Shown here: positions 37,312-46,694 of the stretch, piece by piece
Numbering within the stretch: position 1 is the stretch's first letter
How the letters are laid out: each line of letters begins with the position of its first letter
Assembly (NCBI RefSeq): GCF_010725885.1
Contig: NZ_AP022600.1
Location: 4,216,001-4,280,000, forward strand
Source: Mycolicibacterium tokaiense
Lineage (GTDB): Bacteria > Actinomycetota > Actinomycetes > Mycobacteriales > Mycobacteriaceae
Direction: 5' to 3'
DNA: 64,000 nucleotides
Program-made: the position numbers and the translations under genes
Notes under the pieces: generated by a model
Seen by the model: the letters and a program-made list of their open reading frames with translations, nothing else
What the model was told of the DNA's origin: nothing
The model's database searches: none

Positions 37312-38097
37312 CTAGTGATTCAGGATCTTGCCGAGGAAGTCCTTGGCTCGATCGGTTTTCGGGTTGGTGAAGAACTCCTCGGGAGCGGCGTCTTCGACGA
37401 TGGCGCCCTCGGCCATGAAGACCACCCGGTTGGCGGCGCGGCGGGCGAAGCCCATCTCGTGGGTGACCACCACCATGGTCATGCCCTCGCCGGCCAACGC
37501 CGTCATGACGGCGAGCACCTCGTTGATCATCTCCGGGTCCAGGGCGCTGGTGGGCTCGTCGAAGAGCATCACCTTGGGGTTCATGGCCAGCGAGCGTGCG
37601 ATCGCCACCCGCTGCTGCTGCCCGCCGGACAGCTGCGCGGGGTACTTCTCGGCCTGGTTGGCCACGCCCACCCGCTCCAGCAGCGCCATGGCCTCGGCGC
37701 GCGCCTTGTCCTTGCTCAGCTTGCGCACCTTCAGCGGCGCCAGCGTGACGTTCTCGAGAATTGTCTTGTGCGCGAACAGGTTGAACGACTGGAACACCAT
37801 GCCGACATCGGAGCGGAGCTGGGCGAGCTTGCGGCCCTCTGCGGGCAGCTCGTGGCCGTCGATGGCGATGGTGCCCGAGTCGATGGTCTCCAGGCGGTTG
37901 ATGGTCCGGCACAGGGTGGACTTGCCCGACCCGGACGGCCCCAGCACCACGATCACCTGGCCGCGGGCGACCGTGAGGTTGATGTCCTTGAGAACGTGCA
38001 GGTTGCCGAAGTGTTTGTTGACGCCCGTCACAGCGATCATCGGCGTGCCGGACTCGGTCGGCGCATGCGCATCCACATCCGACCCAGGAGACCCCAT
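37312..38097 (-). CDS. gluA: Glutamate ABC transporter ATPase GluA
   Basis: 261 residues as called. Walker [11 protein letters not shown]-loop VFQSFNLF, signature LSGGQQQR, Walker [13 protein letters not shown] and H-loop VVTHEMGF are all intact. Drives glutamate uptake with GluBCD. The start is uncertain: ATG 38097 has TATGGT 8 nt upstream, whereas ATG 38040 ([12 protein letters not shown]) matches the start of the Corynebacterium protein. Neither has a ribosome site. First gene of the operon, divergent from miaB. Confidence 0.93.
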   Translation of the reverse strand: MGSPGSDVDAHAPTESGTPMIAVTGVNKHFGNLHVLKDINLTVARGQVIVVLGPSGSGKSTLCRTINRLETIDSGTIAIDGHELPAEGRKLAQLRSDVGMVFQSFNLFAHKTILENVTLAPLKVRKLSKDKARAEAMALLERVGVANQAEKYPAQLSGGQQQRVAIARSLAMNPKVMLFDEPTSALDPEMINEVLAVMTALAGEGMTMVVVTHEMGFARRAANRVVFMAEGAIVEDAAPEEFFTNPKTDRAKDFLGKILNH

Positions 38098-38205
38098 GGG
38101 TCGCCACCATACCCAGGAATCCCACAGATCGCGCACGGACCGGCCGAAATTCAACGGTCAGAAGGGGTCCGGCCTGCGAATTTCAAGGGTGGCGTTCGGC
38201 GCCGA

Positions 38206-38211
38206 TACCAT
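38206..38211 (+). promoter_or_regulatory. Predicted leaderless -10 element of miaB
   Basis: TACCAT followed by 6 nt and the miaB ATG; no Shine-Dalgarno. Confidence 0.5.
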
Positions 38212-38217
38212 GGACCG

Positions 38218-39729
38218 ATGACTTCGACGGTGACGCAGGCGCAGCCGGTGTCACCTGCGCGTACCTACCAGGTCCGCACCTACGGCTGCCAGATGAACGT
38301 GCACGACTCCGAGCGGCTGGCCGGCCTGCTGGAAACCGCCGGATACCGGCGCGCCCCCGACGGCGCCGACGCCGATGTGGTGGTCTTCAACACCTGCGCG
38401 GTGCGGGAGAACGCCGACAACAAGTTGTACGGCAACCTCAGTCACCTGGCGCCGCGCAAGCAGTCCGACCCCGGCATGCAGATCGCCGTCGGCGGGTGCC
38501 TGGCGCAGAAGGACCGCGACGCGGTGTTGAAGAAGGCGCCCTATGTGGATGTGGTGTTCGGCACCCACAACATCGGCTCGCTGCCCGCCCTGCTGGAGCG
38601 GGCCCGACACAACCGCGAGGCGCAGGTCGAGATCGTCGACGCCCTCGAGCAGTTCCCCTCGACACTGCCGGCGGCCCGCGACTCCGCCTATGCCGCTTGG
38701 GTTTCCATCTCGGTGGGCTGCAACAACACCTGCACGTTCTGCATCGTGCCCGCACTGCGGGGCAAAGAAGTGGACCGCAGACCAGGTGACATCCTGGCCG
38801 AGGTGCAAGCCCTGGTGGATCAGGGTGTGCTGGAGGTGACGTTGCTGGGGCAGAACGTCAATGCCTACGGTGTGTCGTTCGTCGATCCCGAAACACCGAG
38901 GGACCGTGGCGCATTCGCGGCATTGCTGCGGGCCTGCGGCGGCATCGACGGGCTCGAGCGGGTGCGCTTCACCTCGCCGCACCCGGCCGAGTTCACCGAC
39001 GACGTCATCGAAGCCATGGCCGCCACCCCGAACATCTGCCCGACGCTGCACATGCCGCTGCAGTCCGGCTCCGACCGCATCCTCAAAGCGATGCGCCGCT
39101 CCTACCGGGCGCAGCGATACCTCGGCATCATCGACCGGGTACGCGCCGCGATGCCGCACGCGGCCATCACCACCGACCTGATCGTCGGCTTCCCGGGCGA
39201 GACCGAAGAGGATTTCCAGGCCACCCTCGACGTGGTGGAGCAGTCGCGCTTCGCCACCGCTTTCACCTTCCAGTACTCCAGGCGTCCCGGCACCCCGGCT
39301 GCCGAGCTTGCCGATCAGGTGCCCAAAGCTGTTGTGCAGCAACGCTATGATCGGCTGATCGAACTGCAGGAGCGGATCTCCTGGGAGGAGAACCGCGCGC
39401 AGGTCGGCACCACGGTGGAGTTGCTGGTGGCCGCGGGGGAGGGCCGCAAGGACGCCCACACCGCCCGGATGAGCGGTCGCGCCCGTGACGGTCGGCTGGT
39501 GCATTTCACCCCCGGAGCCAGCCCGGTTCGCCCCGGCGATGTGGTGACCTGCGTCGTCACCTCGGCCGCGCCGCACCATCTGATCGCCGACGGCGCTCTG
39601 CTCTCGCACCGGCGCACCCGCGCCGGCGACGCCCACGAGGCGGGCGTCAAACCCAAGACCGTCGGACTGGGCCTTCCGGGACTCGGTGTGCCGGCGCCGC
39701 AACCCAGTGTGTCAGGGTGCTCGCTGTGA
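38218..39729 (+). CDS. miaB: tRNA-2-methylthio-N6-dimethylallyladenosine synthase
   Basis: 503 residues. UPF0004 domain with three Cys (YGCQMN at 22-26, [19 protein letters not shown]) for the auxiliary cluster, radical SAM domain with CNNTCTFC near 168-175, and a C-terminal TRAM domain (about 385-455). It adds methylthio to isopentenyl-A37, the base made by MiaA, whose gene lies 5 kb downstream. The ATG at 38218 follows a leaderless -10. A 30-residue C-terminal tail extends beyond TRAM. Confidence 0.97.
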   Translation: MTSTVTQAQPVSPARTYQVRTYGCQMNVHDSERLAGLLETAGYRRAPDGADADVVVFNTCAVRENADNKLYGNLSHLAPRKQSDPGMQIAVGGCLAQKDRDAVLKKAPYVDVVFGTHNIGSLPALLERARHNREAQVEIVDALEQFPSTLPAARDSAYAAWVSISVGCNNTCTFCIVPALRGKEVDRRPGDILAEVQALVDQGVLEVTLLGQNVNAYGVSFVDPETPRDRGAFAALLRACGGIDGLERVRFTSPHPAEFTDDVIEAMAATPNICPTLHMPLQSGSDRILKAMRRSYRAQRYLGIIDRVRAAMPHAAITTDLIVGFPGETEEDFQATLDVVEQSRFATAFTFQYSRRPGTPAAELADQVPKAVVQQRYDRLIELQERISWEENRAQVGTTVELLVAAGEGRKDAHTARMSGRARDGRLVHFTPGASPVRPGDVVTCVVTSAAPHHLIADGALLSHRRTRAGDAHEAGVKPKTVGLGLPGLGVPAPQPSVSGCSL

Positions 39730-40313
39730 ACGCCCCCGACGGAAACCAGTTCGAGCACTTCAAAGCTGACATCGAGGCGGCCGAACGCAAGGTGGGCCGC
39801 GAGATCGAACCGGGCGCCCGCGCCCTGGTGGTCTCGGTACTGGTGTTCATCCTGATCGGGTCGTTCTTCCTGTCGCACACCGGCGACGCCCGCGGGGTCG
39901 ACGTGCTGCTGGGTTCTCCGGCGGCTGTCGACGCCGGCGTCACCCTGCCGTCGCGGGTGTTCAGCTGGCTGGCCCTGGTGTTCGGCATCGGGTTCTCGAT
40001 GCTGGCGCTGCTGACCCGACGCTGGGCCCTGGCGTGGGTGGCCTCGGCGGGCACCGCGGTGTCCTGCGTGATCGGCATGCTGGCCATCTGGTCGCGCCAG
40101 ACCGCGGCCGAGGGCCTGCCAGGACCCGGCATCGGCCTGGTGCTGGCCTGGCTGACCGCGATTGTGCTGGCGTTCCACTGGGTGCGCGTGGTGTGGTCAC
40201 GCACTGCGGTGCAGCTGGCCGCCGAAGAGCACCGCCGCCGTGCCGCCGCCCAGCAGCAGTCGCGCAGCTTGCTCGACCAGTACGACGAGCAGGACCCCGA
40301 CAAGCAGGGTTAG
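39726..40313 (+). CDS. Conserved membrane protein (Rv2732c type)
   Basis: 195 residues. Soluble 35-residue N terminus, then four membrane segments (about 34-52, 80-98, 104-122, 135-155) and a charged, Gln-rich C-terminal tail. Always found beside miaB in mycobacteria. Function unknown. The GTG at 39726 overlaps the miaB stop; GTG 39717 is an alternative three codons earlier. Confidence 0.82.
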   Translation: MNAPDGNQFEHFKADIEAAERKVGREIEPGARALVVSVLVFILIGSFFLSHTGDARGVDVLLGSPAAVDAGVTLPSRVFSWLALVFGIGFSMLALLTRRWALAWVASAGTAVSCVIGMLAIWSRQTAAEGLPGPGIGLVLAWLTAIVLAFHWVRVVWSRTAVQLAAEEHRRRAAAQQQSRSLLDQYDEQDPDKQG

Positions 40314-41680
40314 CGCTTCTTCGTCACGGCTTCGGCGGCCGTCTCCGCCCACTGCCGCCACTGCGCGGCGCTGGCCCGGGCAGATTCGGCGTCCTTGGTC
40401 TTGCCCGCGGCCTCGGCCTTGGCGGCCTGCTTCTCGAACTGCTCGGCACGCACCCGGAACTGCTCGGCGCGGGCCTGCGCCTCCGGGTCGGTGCGGCCGG
40501 CGTCGGCGGCGTCACGGACCTTCTTCTCCACCGCGCGCAGGCGCCGCTCGAGGTCGGTGCGGTCCCTGGGCACCTTGCCGATCTCGTCCCACTTGTCGGT
40601 GATCTGGCGCAGCGCGGCGCGGGCGGCGTCCGCGTCGGCGGTGTCGATGCGCTCGGCCTCGAGCAGCAGCGCCTCCTTGGCGTCGGCGTTGGCCGCGAAC
40701 TCCGCGTCCCGCTCGGCGGTCACCGAGTTCCTGGCCGAGAAGAAGGTGTCCTGGGCGGCCTTGAACCGGCGCCACAGCGCGTCGTCGACATCCTTGCTGG
40801 CCCGGCCCACCGACTTCCACTCCGTCAGCAGGTCACGGAACGCCGCGCTGGTGGCGCCCCAGTCGGTGGATCCGCTCAGGGCCTCGGCGCGAACGCACAG
40901 CGCCTCCTTGGCAGCCTTGGCGCCGGCACGTTCTTTGTCCAGCTCCGAGAAGTGCGAGCCGCGCCGCCGGTTGAACGTCTCGCGTGCCGCCGAATAGCGC
41001 TTCCACAGCGCGTCGTCGGTCTTGCGGTCTAGCCCCGTGATGCCCTTCCACTCGTCGAGGATGGTGCGCAGGCGGTCGCCCGCGGCCTTCCACTGCGTGG
41101 AGTTGGCGGCCAGGTCCTCGGCCTCGGCGGCCAGGGCCTCCTTGCGGGCGATCTGCTCGGCGCGGTGCTCGTCGCGGCGGGCGCGCTCGGCGACAGCCGC
41201 GGCATCGGCGTGCTCGGCGATGGCGGTCAGCCGGGCTGCCAGCGAATCCACGTCACCCAGGACGTGGGCGTCGGGCAGGGTCTCGGCGAGGGTGGCCGCA
41301 GCGGCCTTGATCTTGCGGGCGTCACCGGTGCCCGATTCCAACCGGTGCTCCATCAGCGCGATCTCGGTGGCCAGGTCGTCGAAGCGGCGGCCGAAATGCT
41401 CGAACGCGGCTTCGGGTTCCCCCGCCTGCCAGGAGCCGACGATCCGTTCCCCGGAACCGGTGACCAGCCAGACCGTGCCGTCGTCGTCGACCCGGCCGAA
41501 GCGGTGCGGATCGCTGCTCGGCGGCGCGGGCGGAACTGGCGTGGTGGGTGGCGGAGCGGCCACGCGCGGCCCCGGGCGGGGCCCAGGCTTGGCGCCCGGA
41601 CGGGGCCCGGGGGTGGGGACGGGGCGTCCGGAAGTCGAGGGCGCTGCGCCGCCGTCCGGAGCGGAATCTGATGTGGTCAC
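40310..41680 (-). CDS. DUF349 coiled-coil repeat protein
   Basis: 456 residues. A Pro/Gly-rich, probably disordered N terminus (1-65), then repeated DUF349 units of about 70 residues, each with a W-K and D-x-x-L-W-x-R/K pattern ([62 protein letters not shown]; quoted in part), ending in an alanine-rich helix. Function unknown. GTG 41680 is preferred since AGGGGAC lies 5 nt upstream; GTG 41701 is seven codons earlier. Confidence 0.85.
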   Translation of the reverse strand: MTTSDSAPDGGAAPSTSGRPVPTPGPRPGAKPGPRPGPRVAAPPPTTPVPPAPPSSDPHRFGRVDDDGTVWLVTGSGERIVGSWQAGEPEAAFEHFGRRFDDLATEIALMEHRLESGTGDARKIKAAAATLAETLPDAHVLGDVDSLAARLTAIAEHADAAAVAERARRDEHRAEQIARKEALAAEAEDLAANSTQWKAAGDRLRTILDEWKGITGLDRKTDDALWKRYSAARETFNRRRGSHFSELDKERAGAKAAKEALCVRAEALSGSTDWGATSAAFRDLLTEWKSVGRASKDVDDALWRRFKAAQDTFFSARNSVTAERDAEFAANADAKEALLLEAERIDTADADAARAALRQITDKWDEIGKVPRDRTDLERRLRAVEKKVRDAADAGRTDPEAQARAEQFRVRAEQFEKQAAKAEAAGKTKDAESARASAAQWRQWAETAAEAVTKKR

Positions 41681-41886
41681 TTGTCGTCCCCTGTCCGTCA
41701 CGTGGGTCTCCCCACGCCCTGCCGCGCACCGCGGCGCCTGTCCTGATCGGTCACCATCTCGCCATCGGCCTGCTCGCCCGGCTTCGGCGGGACGCTACTA
41801 CTGTTCCGTTGAAGGTATTCAAGCAGGTCGGGCTCGCAGATACCGCTACGTTCGTGTTGCGCGCCACAACAGGGGAGGTCGTGGTC

Positions 41887-42756
41887 ATGGGCAAGGCGGA
41901 TCTCGCCGCCCTCTTCGCCCTCGGAGCCGCCCTGTTCATCGCCATCGGCGACGTCATCCACCAACGCTCCGCGCACGAGGTCACCGAGGAGAAGGTCAGC
42001 CACGTCGGGCTGTTCCTGCGACTGCTCAAAGACCGTGCCTGGTGGCTGGGCAGCGTGGTGGCGGCGGTCGGATTCGTGCTGCAGGCGGCCGCCCTGGGGT
42101 TGGGCTCGGTGCTGCTGGTGCAGGCCCTGCTGGTGACTTCGCTGCTGTTCGCACTGCCGATCAGTGCCCGCGCGTCGCACCGCCGGGTCAGCCGCTGGGA
42201 GTGGACCTGGGCGGCGCTGCTGGCGGCGTCGGTGGCGGTGATCGTGACCGTCGGCAACCCGACCGAAGGGCAGTCGCGGGCGACCATGCAGACCTGGGCG
42301 CTGGTGGCCGCGGTCCTGGGTCCGCTGCTGGTGGCCGCCGTCATCGGGTCCCGCATCTGGTCGGGATCGATCAGCGCGGTACTGCTGGCCATGGTCTCCG
42401 GGGCGCTGTGGGGACTGTTCGCGGTGCTGCTCAAAGGCGTGGTGGATCTGCTCGGCGACGGCGTCGTGGCACTGCTGCGTTCTCCCGAGCTGTACCTGTG
42501 GGCTGCCGTCGGGATCGCCGGCACCGCCTGGCAGCAGTCGTCGTTCCGCGCGGGTGCGCTCACCGCGTCGCTGCCCACGATGACCGTCACCGAGCCGGTG
42601 GTGGCCTCCGTGCTGGGCATCGTGGTGCTCGGCGAAACCCTGCACCCGGGGGAGCTGGGCCTGTTCGTGCTGATCGCGGCCGTGGCGATCATGGTGGTGT
42701 CGACGGCCATGCTGGCCCGGGGTGAGGCTGCCGCATCCTCGACCGCTCCCGGCTAG
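41887..42756 (+). CDS. EamA/DMT-family transporter-like membrane protein
   Basis: 289 residues, about nine to ten membrane helices in two halves, with a paired EamA-like pattern (LFIAIGDVIHQRSAHE first half; TVTEPVVASVLGIVVLGETL in the second half). Substrate unknown. ATG 41887 chosen because AGGGGAGG is 9 nt upstream; GTG codons at 41881 and 41884 are too close. The 206-nt gap to the DUF349 gene carries both promoters with no clear operator. Confidence 0.82.
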   Translation: MGKADLAALFALGAALFIAIGDVIHQRSAHEVTEEKVSHVGLFLRLLKDRAWWLGSVVAAVGFVLQAAALGLGSVLLVQALLVTSLLFALPISARASHRRVSRWEWTWAALLAASVAVIVTVGNPTEGQSRATMQTWALVAAVLGPLLVAAVIGSRIWSGSISAVLLAMVSGALWGLFAVLLKGVVDLLGDGVVALLRSPELYLWAAVGIAGTAWQQSSFRAGALTASLPTMTVTEPVVASVLGIVVLGETLHPGELGLFVLIAAVAIMVVSTAMLARGEAAASSTAPG

Positions 42757-42767
42757 CCTGGTCTCCC

Positions 42768-43436
42768 GTGTTGGTGGCCGCCGCGATCATTCCGTCTGCA
42801 CCCGTGCTGGTTCCCGAACTGTCCCGCGGCGCCGCCGAGGTCGCCGACCTGCGCGAGGCCGTGTTGACCGCCGCCTCCGGGTTGCCCGACCGCTGGGTGG
42901 CAGTGGGCGTGGGCACCGAGAACCGGGTGTGGGGACCTGAGGCCGCGGGAACCTTCGCCGGGTACGGCGTGGACGTCCCCGTCAGCCTGGGCCCGGACGC
43001 GGGTCCCGTGGCACCGCTGCCGCTGTGCGCGTTGATCACCGGGTGGGTGCGCGCCCACGTGCGACCCGCTGCCCACGCGCGGGTGCACACCGTCACCGAC
43101 CCCCGGAGCGCCTCGCAGCTGGGCCGGGCCTTGCGCACCGAGCTCGATGCCACCGCCGATCCGGTGGGTGTGCTGGTGGTGGCCGACGGCTGCCACACCC
43201 TGACCCCGGGCGCGCCCGGCGGGCACGACCCGTCGTCGGTGGCGGTGCAGTCCGCCCTCGACGAGGCGCTGGCCGCCGGTGACGGCCCGGCGTTGGCGGC
43301 ACTGCCCGAGGCGGTGGTGGGGCGGGCCGCCTATGCGGTGCTCTCCGGACTCCTGCCGACGCCAGCCGCGGTCGACGAGCTCTACCGTGGCTTCCCGTTC
43401 GGGGTGGGTTACACCGTGTGCGTGTGGCGGCCGTGA
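42768..43436 (+). CDS. Class III extradiol dioxygenase-like protein
   Basis: 222 residues. [18 protein letters not shown] at the N terminus and [22 protein letters not shown] in the centre resemble LigB-type dioxygenase subunit-B/AMMECR-like proteins, but the two metal-binding His of true LigB enzymes cannot both be placed, so catalysis is uncertain. Conserved just before miaA in mycobacteria. GTG start; stop overlaps the miaA GTG. Confidence 0.7.
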   Translation: MLVAAAIIPSAPVLVPELSRGAAEVADLREAVLTAASGLPDRWVAVGVGTENRVWGPEAAGTFAGYGVDVPVSLGPDAGPVAPLPLCALITGWVRAHVRPAAHARVHTVTDPRSASQLGRALRTELDATADPVGVLVVADGCHTLTPGAPGGHDPSSVAVQSALDEALAAGDGPALAALPEAVVGRAAYAVLSGLLPTPAAVDELYRGFPFGVGYTVCVWRP

Positions 43437-44353
43437 CGCAGCGGCCGATCGCCGTCATCGGACCCACCGGCACCGGCAAGTCGGATCTGGCGCTGCAGCT
43501 CGCCGAGCGGGTCGGCGGCGAGGTGGTCAACGCCGACGCCATGCAGTTCTACCGCGGGATGGACATCGGCACCGCCAAGCTGACTGTGGCGCAGCGACGC
43601 GGCATCCCGCACCACCAGCTCGACGTCCTCGACGTCACCGAAACCGCGACGGTGGCCCGCTACCAGCAGGCCGCCGCCGCCGATGTCGAGGCCATCGCCG
43701 GGCGCGCCGCGGTCCCGGTGATCGTCGGCGGATCCATGCTCTACATCCAGTCGCTGCTCGACGAGTGGGTGTTCCCGGCCACCGACCCCGACGTGCGGGC
43801 GCGCTGGGAACAACGACTGGCCGAGGTCGGGGTCGCGGCGCTGCACACCGAGCTGGGCCGCCGGGATCCGGCGGCCGCCGCGGCCATCCTGCCCACCGAC
43901 GGCAGGCGGATCGTCCGCGCGCTCGAGGTCGTCGAGCTGACCGGCCGGCCGTTCGCGGCCTCGGCGCCCAGCATCGGCGCACCCCGCTGGGACACGCTGA
44001 TCATCGGAGTGGACCGCGACACCGCACACCTGGATCCCCGGCTGCAGCAGCGCACCGACGCCATGTTCGACGGGGGCCTGGTCGAGGAGGTGCAGCGGCT
44101 GCTGCGCGCGGGGTTGCGTGACGGGGTGACCGCCGCCCGCGCCCTGGGATACGCGCAGGTGCTCGCCGCGCTGGACGCCGGCGGTGACGACCGGGCCCTG
44201 GCCCAGGCCCGTGAGCTGACGTTCATCGGGACCCGGCGCTATGTACGACGGCAGCGGTCGTGGTTCCGCCGCGATCACCGCGTCCACTGGCTCGACGGCG
44301 CGGCCGACGACAATGCGGCCGCGGTGCTGCGGTTGTGGCGGGCCGTATCCTGA
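43433..44353 (+). CDS. miaA: tRNA dimethylallyltransferase
   Basis: 306 residues. P-loop [11 protein letters not shown] at 10-20, [17 protein letters not shown] (substrate region), [11 protein letters not shown] and [13 protein letters not shown] near the C terminus are MiaA motifs. It isopentenylates A37 of tRNAs reading UNN codons, the substrate for MiaB. GTG start overlapping the previous stop; a start five codons upstream is also in frame but inside the preceding gene. Confidence 0.97.
   Translation: MTQRPIAVIGPTGTGKSDLALQLAERVGGEVVNADAMQFYRGMDIGTAKLTVAQRRGIPHHQLDVLDVTETATVARYQQAAAADVEAIAGRAAVPVIVGGSMLYIQSLLDEWVFPATDPDVRARWEQRLAEVGVAALHTELGRRDPAAAAAILPTDGRRIVRALEVVELTGRPFAASAPSIGAPRWDTLIIGVDRDTAHLDPRLQQRTDAMFDGGLVEEVQRLLRAGLRDGVTAARALGYAQVLAALDAGGDDRALAQARELTFIGTRRYVRRQRSWFRRDHRVHWLDGAADDNAAAVLRLWRAVS
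44346..44351 (+). promoter_or_regulatory. Predicted leaderless -10 element of dapF
   Basis: TATCCT followed by 6 nt and the dapF GTG, overlapping the miaA end. Confidence 0.45.
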
Positions 44354-44357
44354 ACCC

Positions 44358-45248
44358 GTGGAGTTTGCCAAAGGACACGGGACGCAGAACGACTTCCTGC
44401 TGTTGCCCGACCTCGAGGCACGCCTGACGCTGGCACCCGCCGCGGTGGCGGCGCTGTGCGATCGCCGGCGGGGCCTCGGCGCGGACGGTGTGCTGCGGGT
44501 GGCGACCGCCGGGGCGCTGCTGGGGGCCGGTGTGCTGGAGCGGCTGCCCGAAGGGGTGGCCGAGGGCGACTGGTTCATGGACTACCGCAACGCCGACGGC
44601 TCCCGGGCCCAGATGTGCGGCAACGGAGTTCGGGTGTTCAGCCACTACCTGCGGGCATCGGGTCTGGAGTCCCGCGACGAGTTCGTGGTGGGCTCGCTGG
44701 CGGGTGCCCGCCCGGTGGTGATCCATGAGACCGGAGATCTGCATGCCGACGTCACCGTCGAGATGGGCAAGGCCGGTCAGTTCGGCGCGGGCACCGCTGT
44801 GGTCGGTGGGCGCCGGCTCCGCGGGCTGGCCGTCGACGTCGGCAACCCGCATCTGGCCTGTGTCGATCCGGAGCTCGACGAGGGCGGGCTGGCCGCCCTC
44901 GACGTCGGCGCCCCCGTCGAGTTCGACCGCACCCAGTTCCCCGAGGGCGTCAACATCGAGGTGCTGACCGCGCCGGTCGGTGGCGCCGTGAGCATGCGGG
45001 TACACGAACGCGGCGTGGGCGAGACCCGTTCCTGCGGCACCGGCACCGTCGCCGCCACGGTGGTCGCGTTGCAGCATCTGGGGGAGCAGACCGGGGCCCT
45101 GACCGTCCGGGTGCCCGGCGGTGCGGTCGAGGTCACGGTCACCGAGGCCACCAGCTACCTGCGCGGACCGTCCGAACTGGTCGCCCGCGGCAAATTGTCG
45201 CCGGAATGGTGGAACTCTGTGGAACCGAAAGGCAGCGCACAACGTTAA
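44358..45248 (+). CDS. dapF: Diaminopimelate epimerase
   Basis: Converts LL-DAP to meso-DAP, the form used in peptidoglycan and for lysine. 296 residues, two pseudo-symmetric halves each giving one catalytic Cys: MCGNG (Cys about 87) and SCGTGT (Cys about 226). KGHGTQNDF and DYRNADGS are further substrate-binding segments. The GTG at 44358 gives the conserved [13 protein letters not shown] terminus. Confidence 0.97.
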   Translation: MEFAKGHGTQNDFLLLPDLEARLTLAPAAVAALCDRRRGLGADGVLRVATAGALLGAGVLERLPEGVAEGDWFMDYRNADGSRAQMCGNGVRVFSHYLRASGLESRDEFVVGSLAGARPVVIHETGDLHADVTVEMGKAGQFGAGTAVVGGRRLRGLAVDVGNPHLACVDPELDEGGLAALDVGAPVEFDRTQFPEGVNIEVLTAPVGGAVSMRVHERGVGETRSCGTGTVAATVVALQHLGEQTGALTVRVPGGAVEVTVTEATSYLRGPSELVARGKLSPEWWNSVEPKGSAQR

Positions 45249-45257
45249 TCGGGGTGC

Positions 45258-46694
45258 ATGAACAGTGATCTCCGTGCGAATGTGTATTCGCCTATGACTC
45301 AGCCCCGATTCCCCAGTACCGGCGAACTCGCCCTCGACGACCGTGCGGCCCTGCGCCGCGTGCACGGTCTGTCGACCGAGCTCACCGACGTCTCCGAGGT
45401 CGAATACCGCCAGCTCCGTCTGGAGCGGGTGGTGCTGGTGGGTGTGTGGACCGACGGCAGTGCCGCCGACGCCGACGCCAGCCTGGCCGAACTGGCCGCC
45501 TTGGCCGAAACCGCCGGATCCGAGGTCCTCGAAGGCCTCATCCAGCGTCGCGACAAACCCGACCCGTCCACCTACATCGGCTCCGGCAAGGCCCAGGAGC
45601 TGCGCGAGGTGGTGATCGCCACCGGCGCCGACACCGTGATCTGCGACGGTGAGCTCTCACCCGCGCAGCTGAACGCGCTGGAGAAGGCCGTCAAGGTCAA
45701 GGTGATCGACCGCACCGCCCTGATCCTGGACATCTTCGCCCAGCACGCCACCAGCCGCGAGGGCAAGGCCCAGGTGTCGCTGGCCCAGATGGAGTACATG
45801 CTGCCCCGGCTGCGCGGCTGGGGTGAGTCGATGTCCCGCCAGGCCGGTGGCCGCGCCGGCGGTGCCGGCGGCGGTGTGGGTACCCGCGGCCCCGGTGAGA
45901 CAAAGATCGAGACCGACCGCCGCCGCATCCGTGAGCGGATGGCCAAGCTGCGTCGCGAGATCCGGGACATGAAGAAGATCCGCGACACCCAGCGCAGTGG
46001 GCGCGTGCGCAGCGACGTCGCGCAACTGGCCATCGTCGGGTACACCAACGCGGGTAAGTCCAGCCTGCTCAACGCCTTGACCGGTGCCGGTGTGCTGGTG
46101 GAGAACGCCCTGTTCGCCACCTTGGAACCCACCACCCGGCGCGGCGAGTTCGACGACGGGCGGCCCTTCGTGCTCACCGACACGGTGGGTTTCGTGCGGC
46201 ACCTGCCCACGCAGCTGGTCGAGGCGTTCCAGTCCACGCTCGAAGAAGTGGTGGGCGCGGATCTGCTGGTGCATGTGGTCGACGGTTCCGATGCCTTTCC
46301 GCTGGCCCAGATCAGCGCAGTGCGTCAGGTGATCAACGACGTGGTGACCGATCGCAACGGTGCTCGGCCACCGGAGCTGTTGGTGGTCAACAAGATCGAT
46401 GCCGCCGGTGATCTGGCGCTGGCGCAGCTGCGTCGCGCCCTGCCCGAGGCGGTGTTCGTCTCCGCGCACACCGGCGACGGCCTGGACCGGCTGCGGCAGC
46501 GGATGGCGGAGCTGGTGGAGCCCACCGACGTCGCGGTGGACGTCACCATCCCCTATGACCGCGGCGATCTGGTGGCCAGAGTGCACAGCGACGGCCGGGT
46601 GGACGCTGCCGAGCACACCGAATCCGGCACCAGGATCAAAGGATTCGTGCCCGCCGGACTGGCGGCCGGGCTACGGCAGTTCGCGACGCACTAG
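45258..46694 (+). CDS. hflX: Ribosome-associated GTPase HflX
   Basis: 478 residues. N-terminal HflX domain with a GLIQRRDKPDPSTYIGSGKAQEL segment (in part), a glycine-rich linker, then G domain: G1 GYTNAGKSS (about 260-268), G3 DTVGFV, G4 NKID. Splits stalled ribosomes, and in mycobacteria affects macrolide-lincosamide response under stress. The start is uncertain: ATG 45258 or ATG 45294 (MTQPRFPSTGE), the latter closer to homologues; neither has a good ribosome site. Convergent with the bisC-like gene, 4-nt overlap. Confidence 0.95.
   Translation: MNSDLRANVYSPMTQPRFPSTGELALDDRAALRRVHGLSTELTDVSEVEYRQLRLERVVLVGVWTDGSAADADASLAELAALAETAGSEVLEGLIQRRDKPDPSTYIGSGKAQELREVVIATGADTVICDGELSPAQLNALEKAVKVKVIDRTALILDIFAQHATSREGKAQVSLAQMEYMLPRLRGWGESMSRQAGGRAGGAGGGVGTRGPGETKIETDRRRIRERMAKLRREIRDMKKIRDTQRSGRVRSDVAQLAIVGYTNAGKSSLLNALTGAGVLVENALFATLEPTTRRGEFDDGRPFVLTDTVGFVRHLPTQLVEAFQSTLEEVVGADLLVHVVDGSDAFPLAQISAVRQVINDVVTDRNGARPPELLVVNKIDAAGDLALAQLRRALPEAVFVSAHTGDGLDRLRQRMAELVEPTDVAVDVTIPYDRGDLVARVHSDGRVDAAEHTESGTRIKGFVPAGLAAGLRQFATH

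Noticed and set aside
34828..38154. Putative IS or genomic island boundary around gluABCD
   Set aside because: No terminal repeats, transposase or compositional break; the operon is normal for non-tuberculous mycobacteria.
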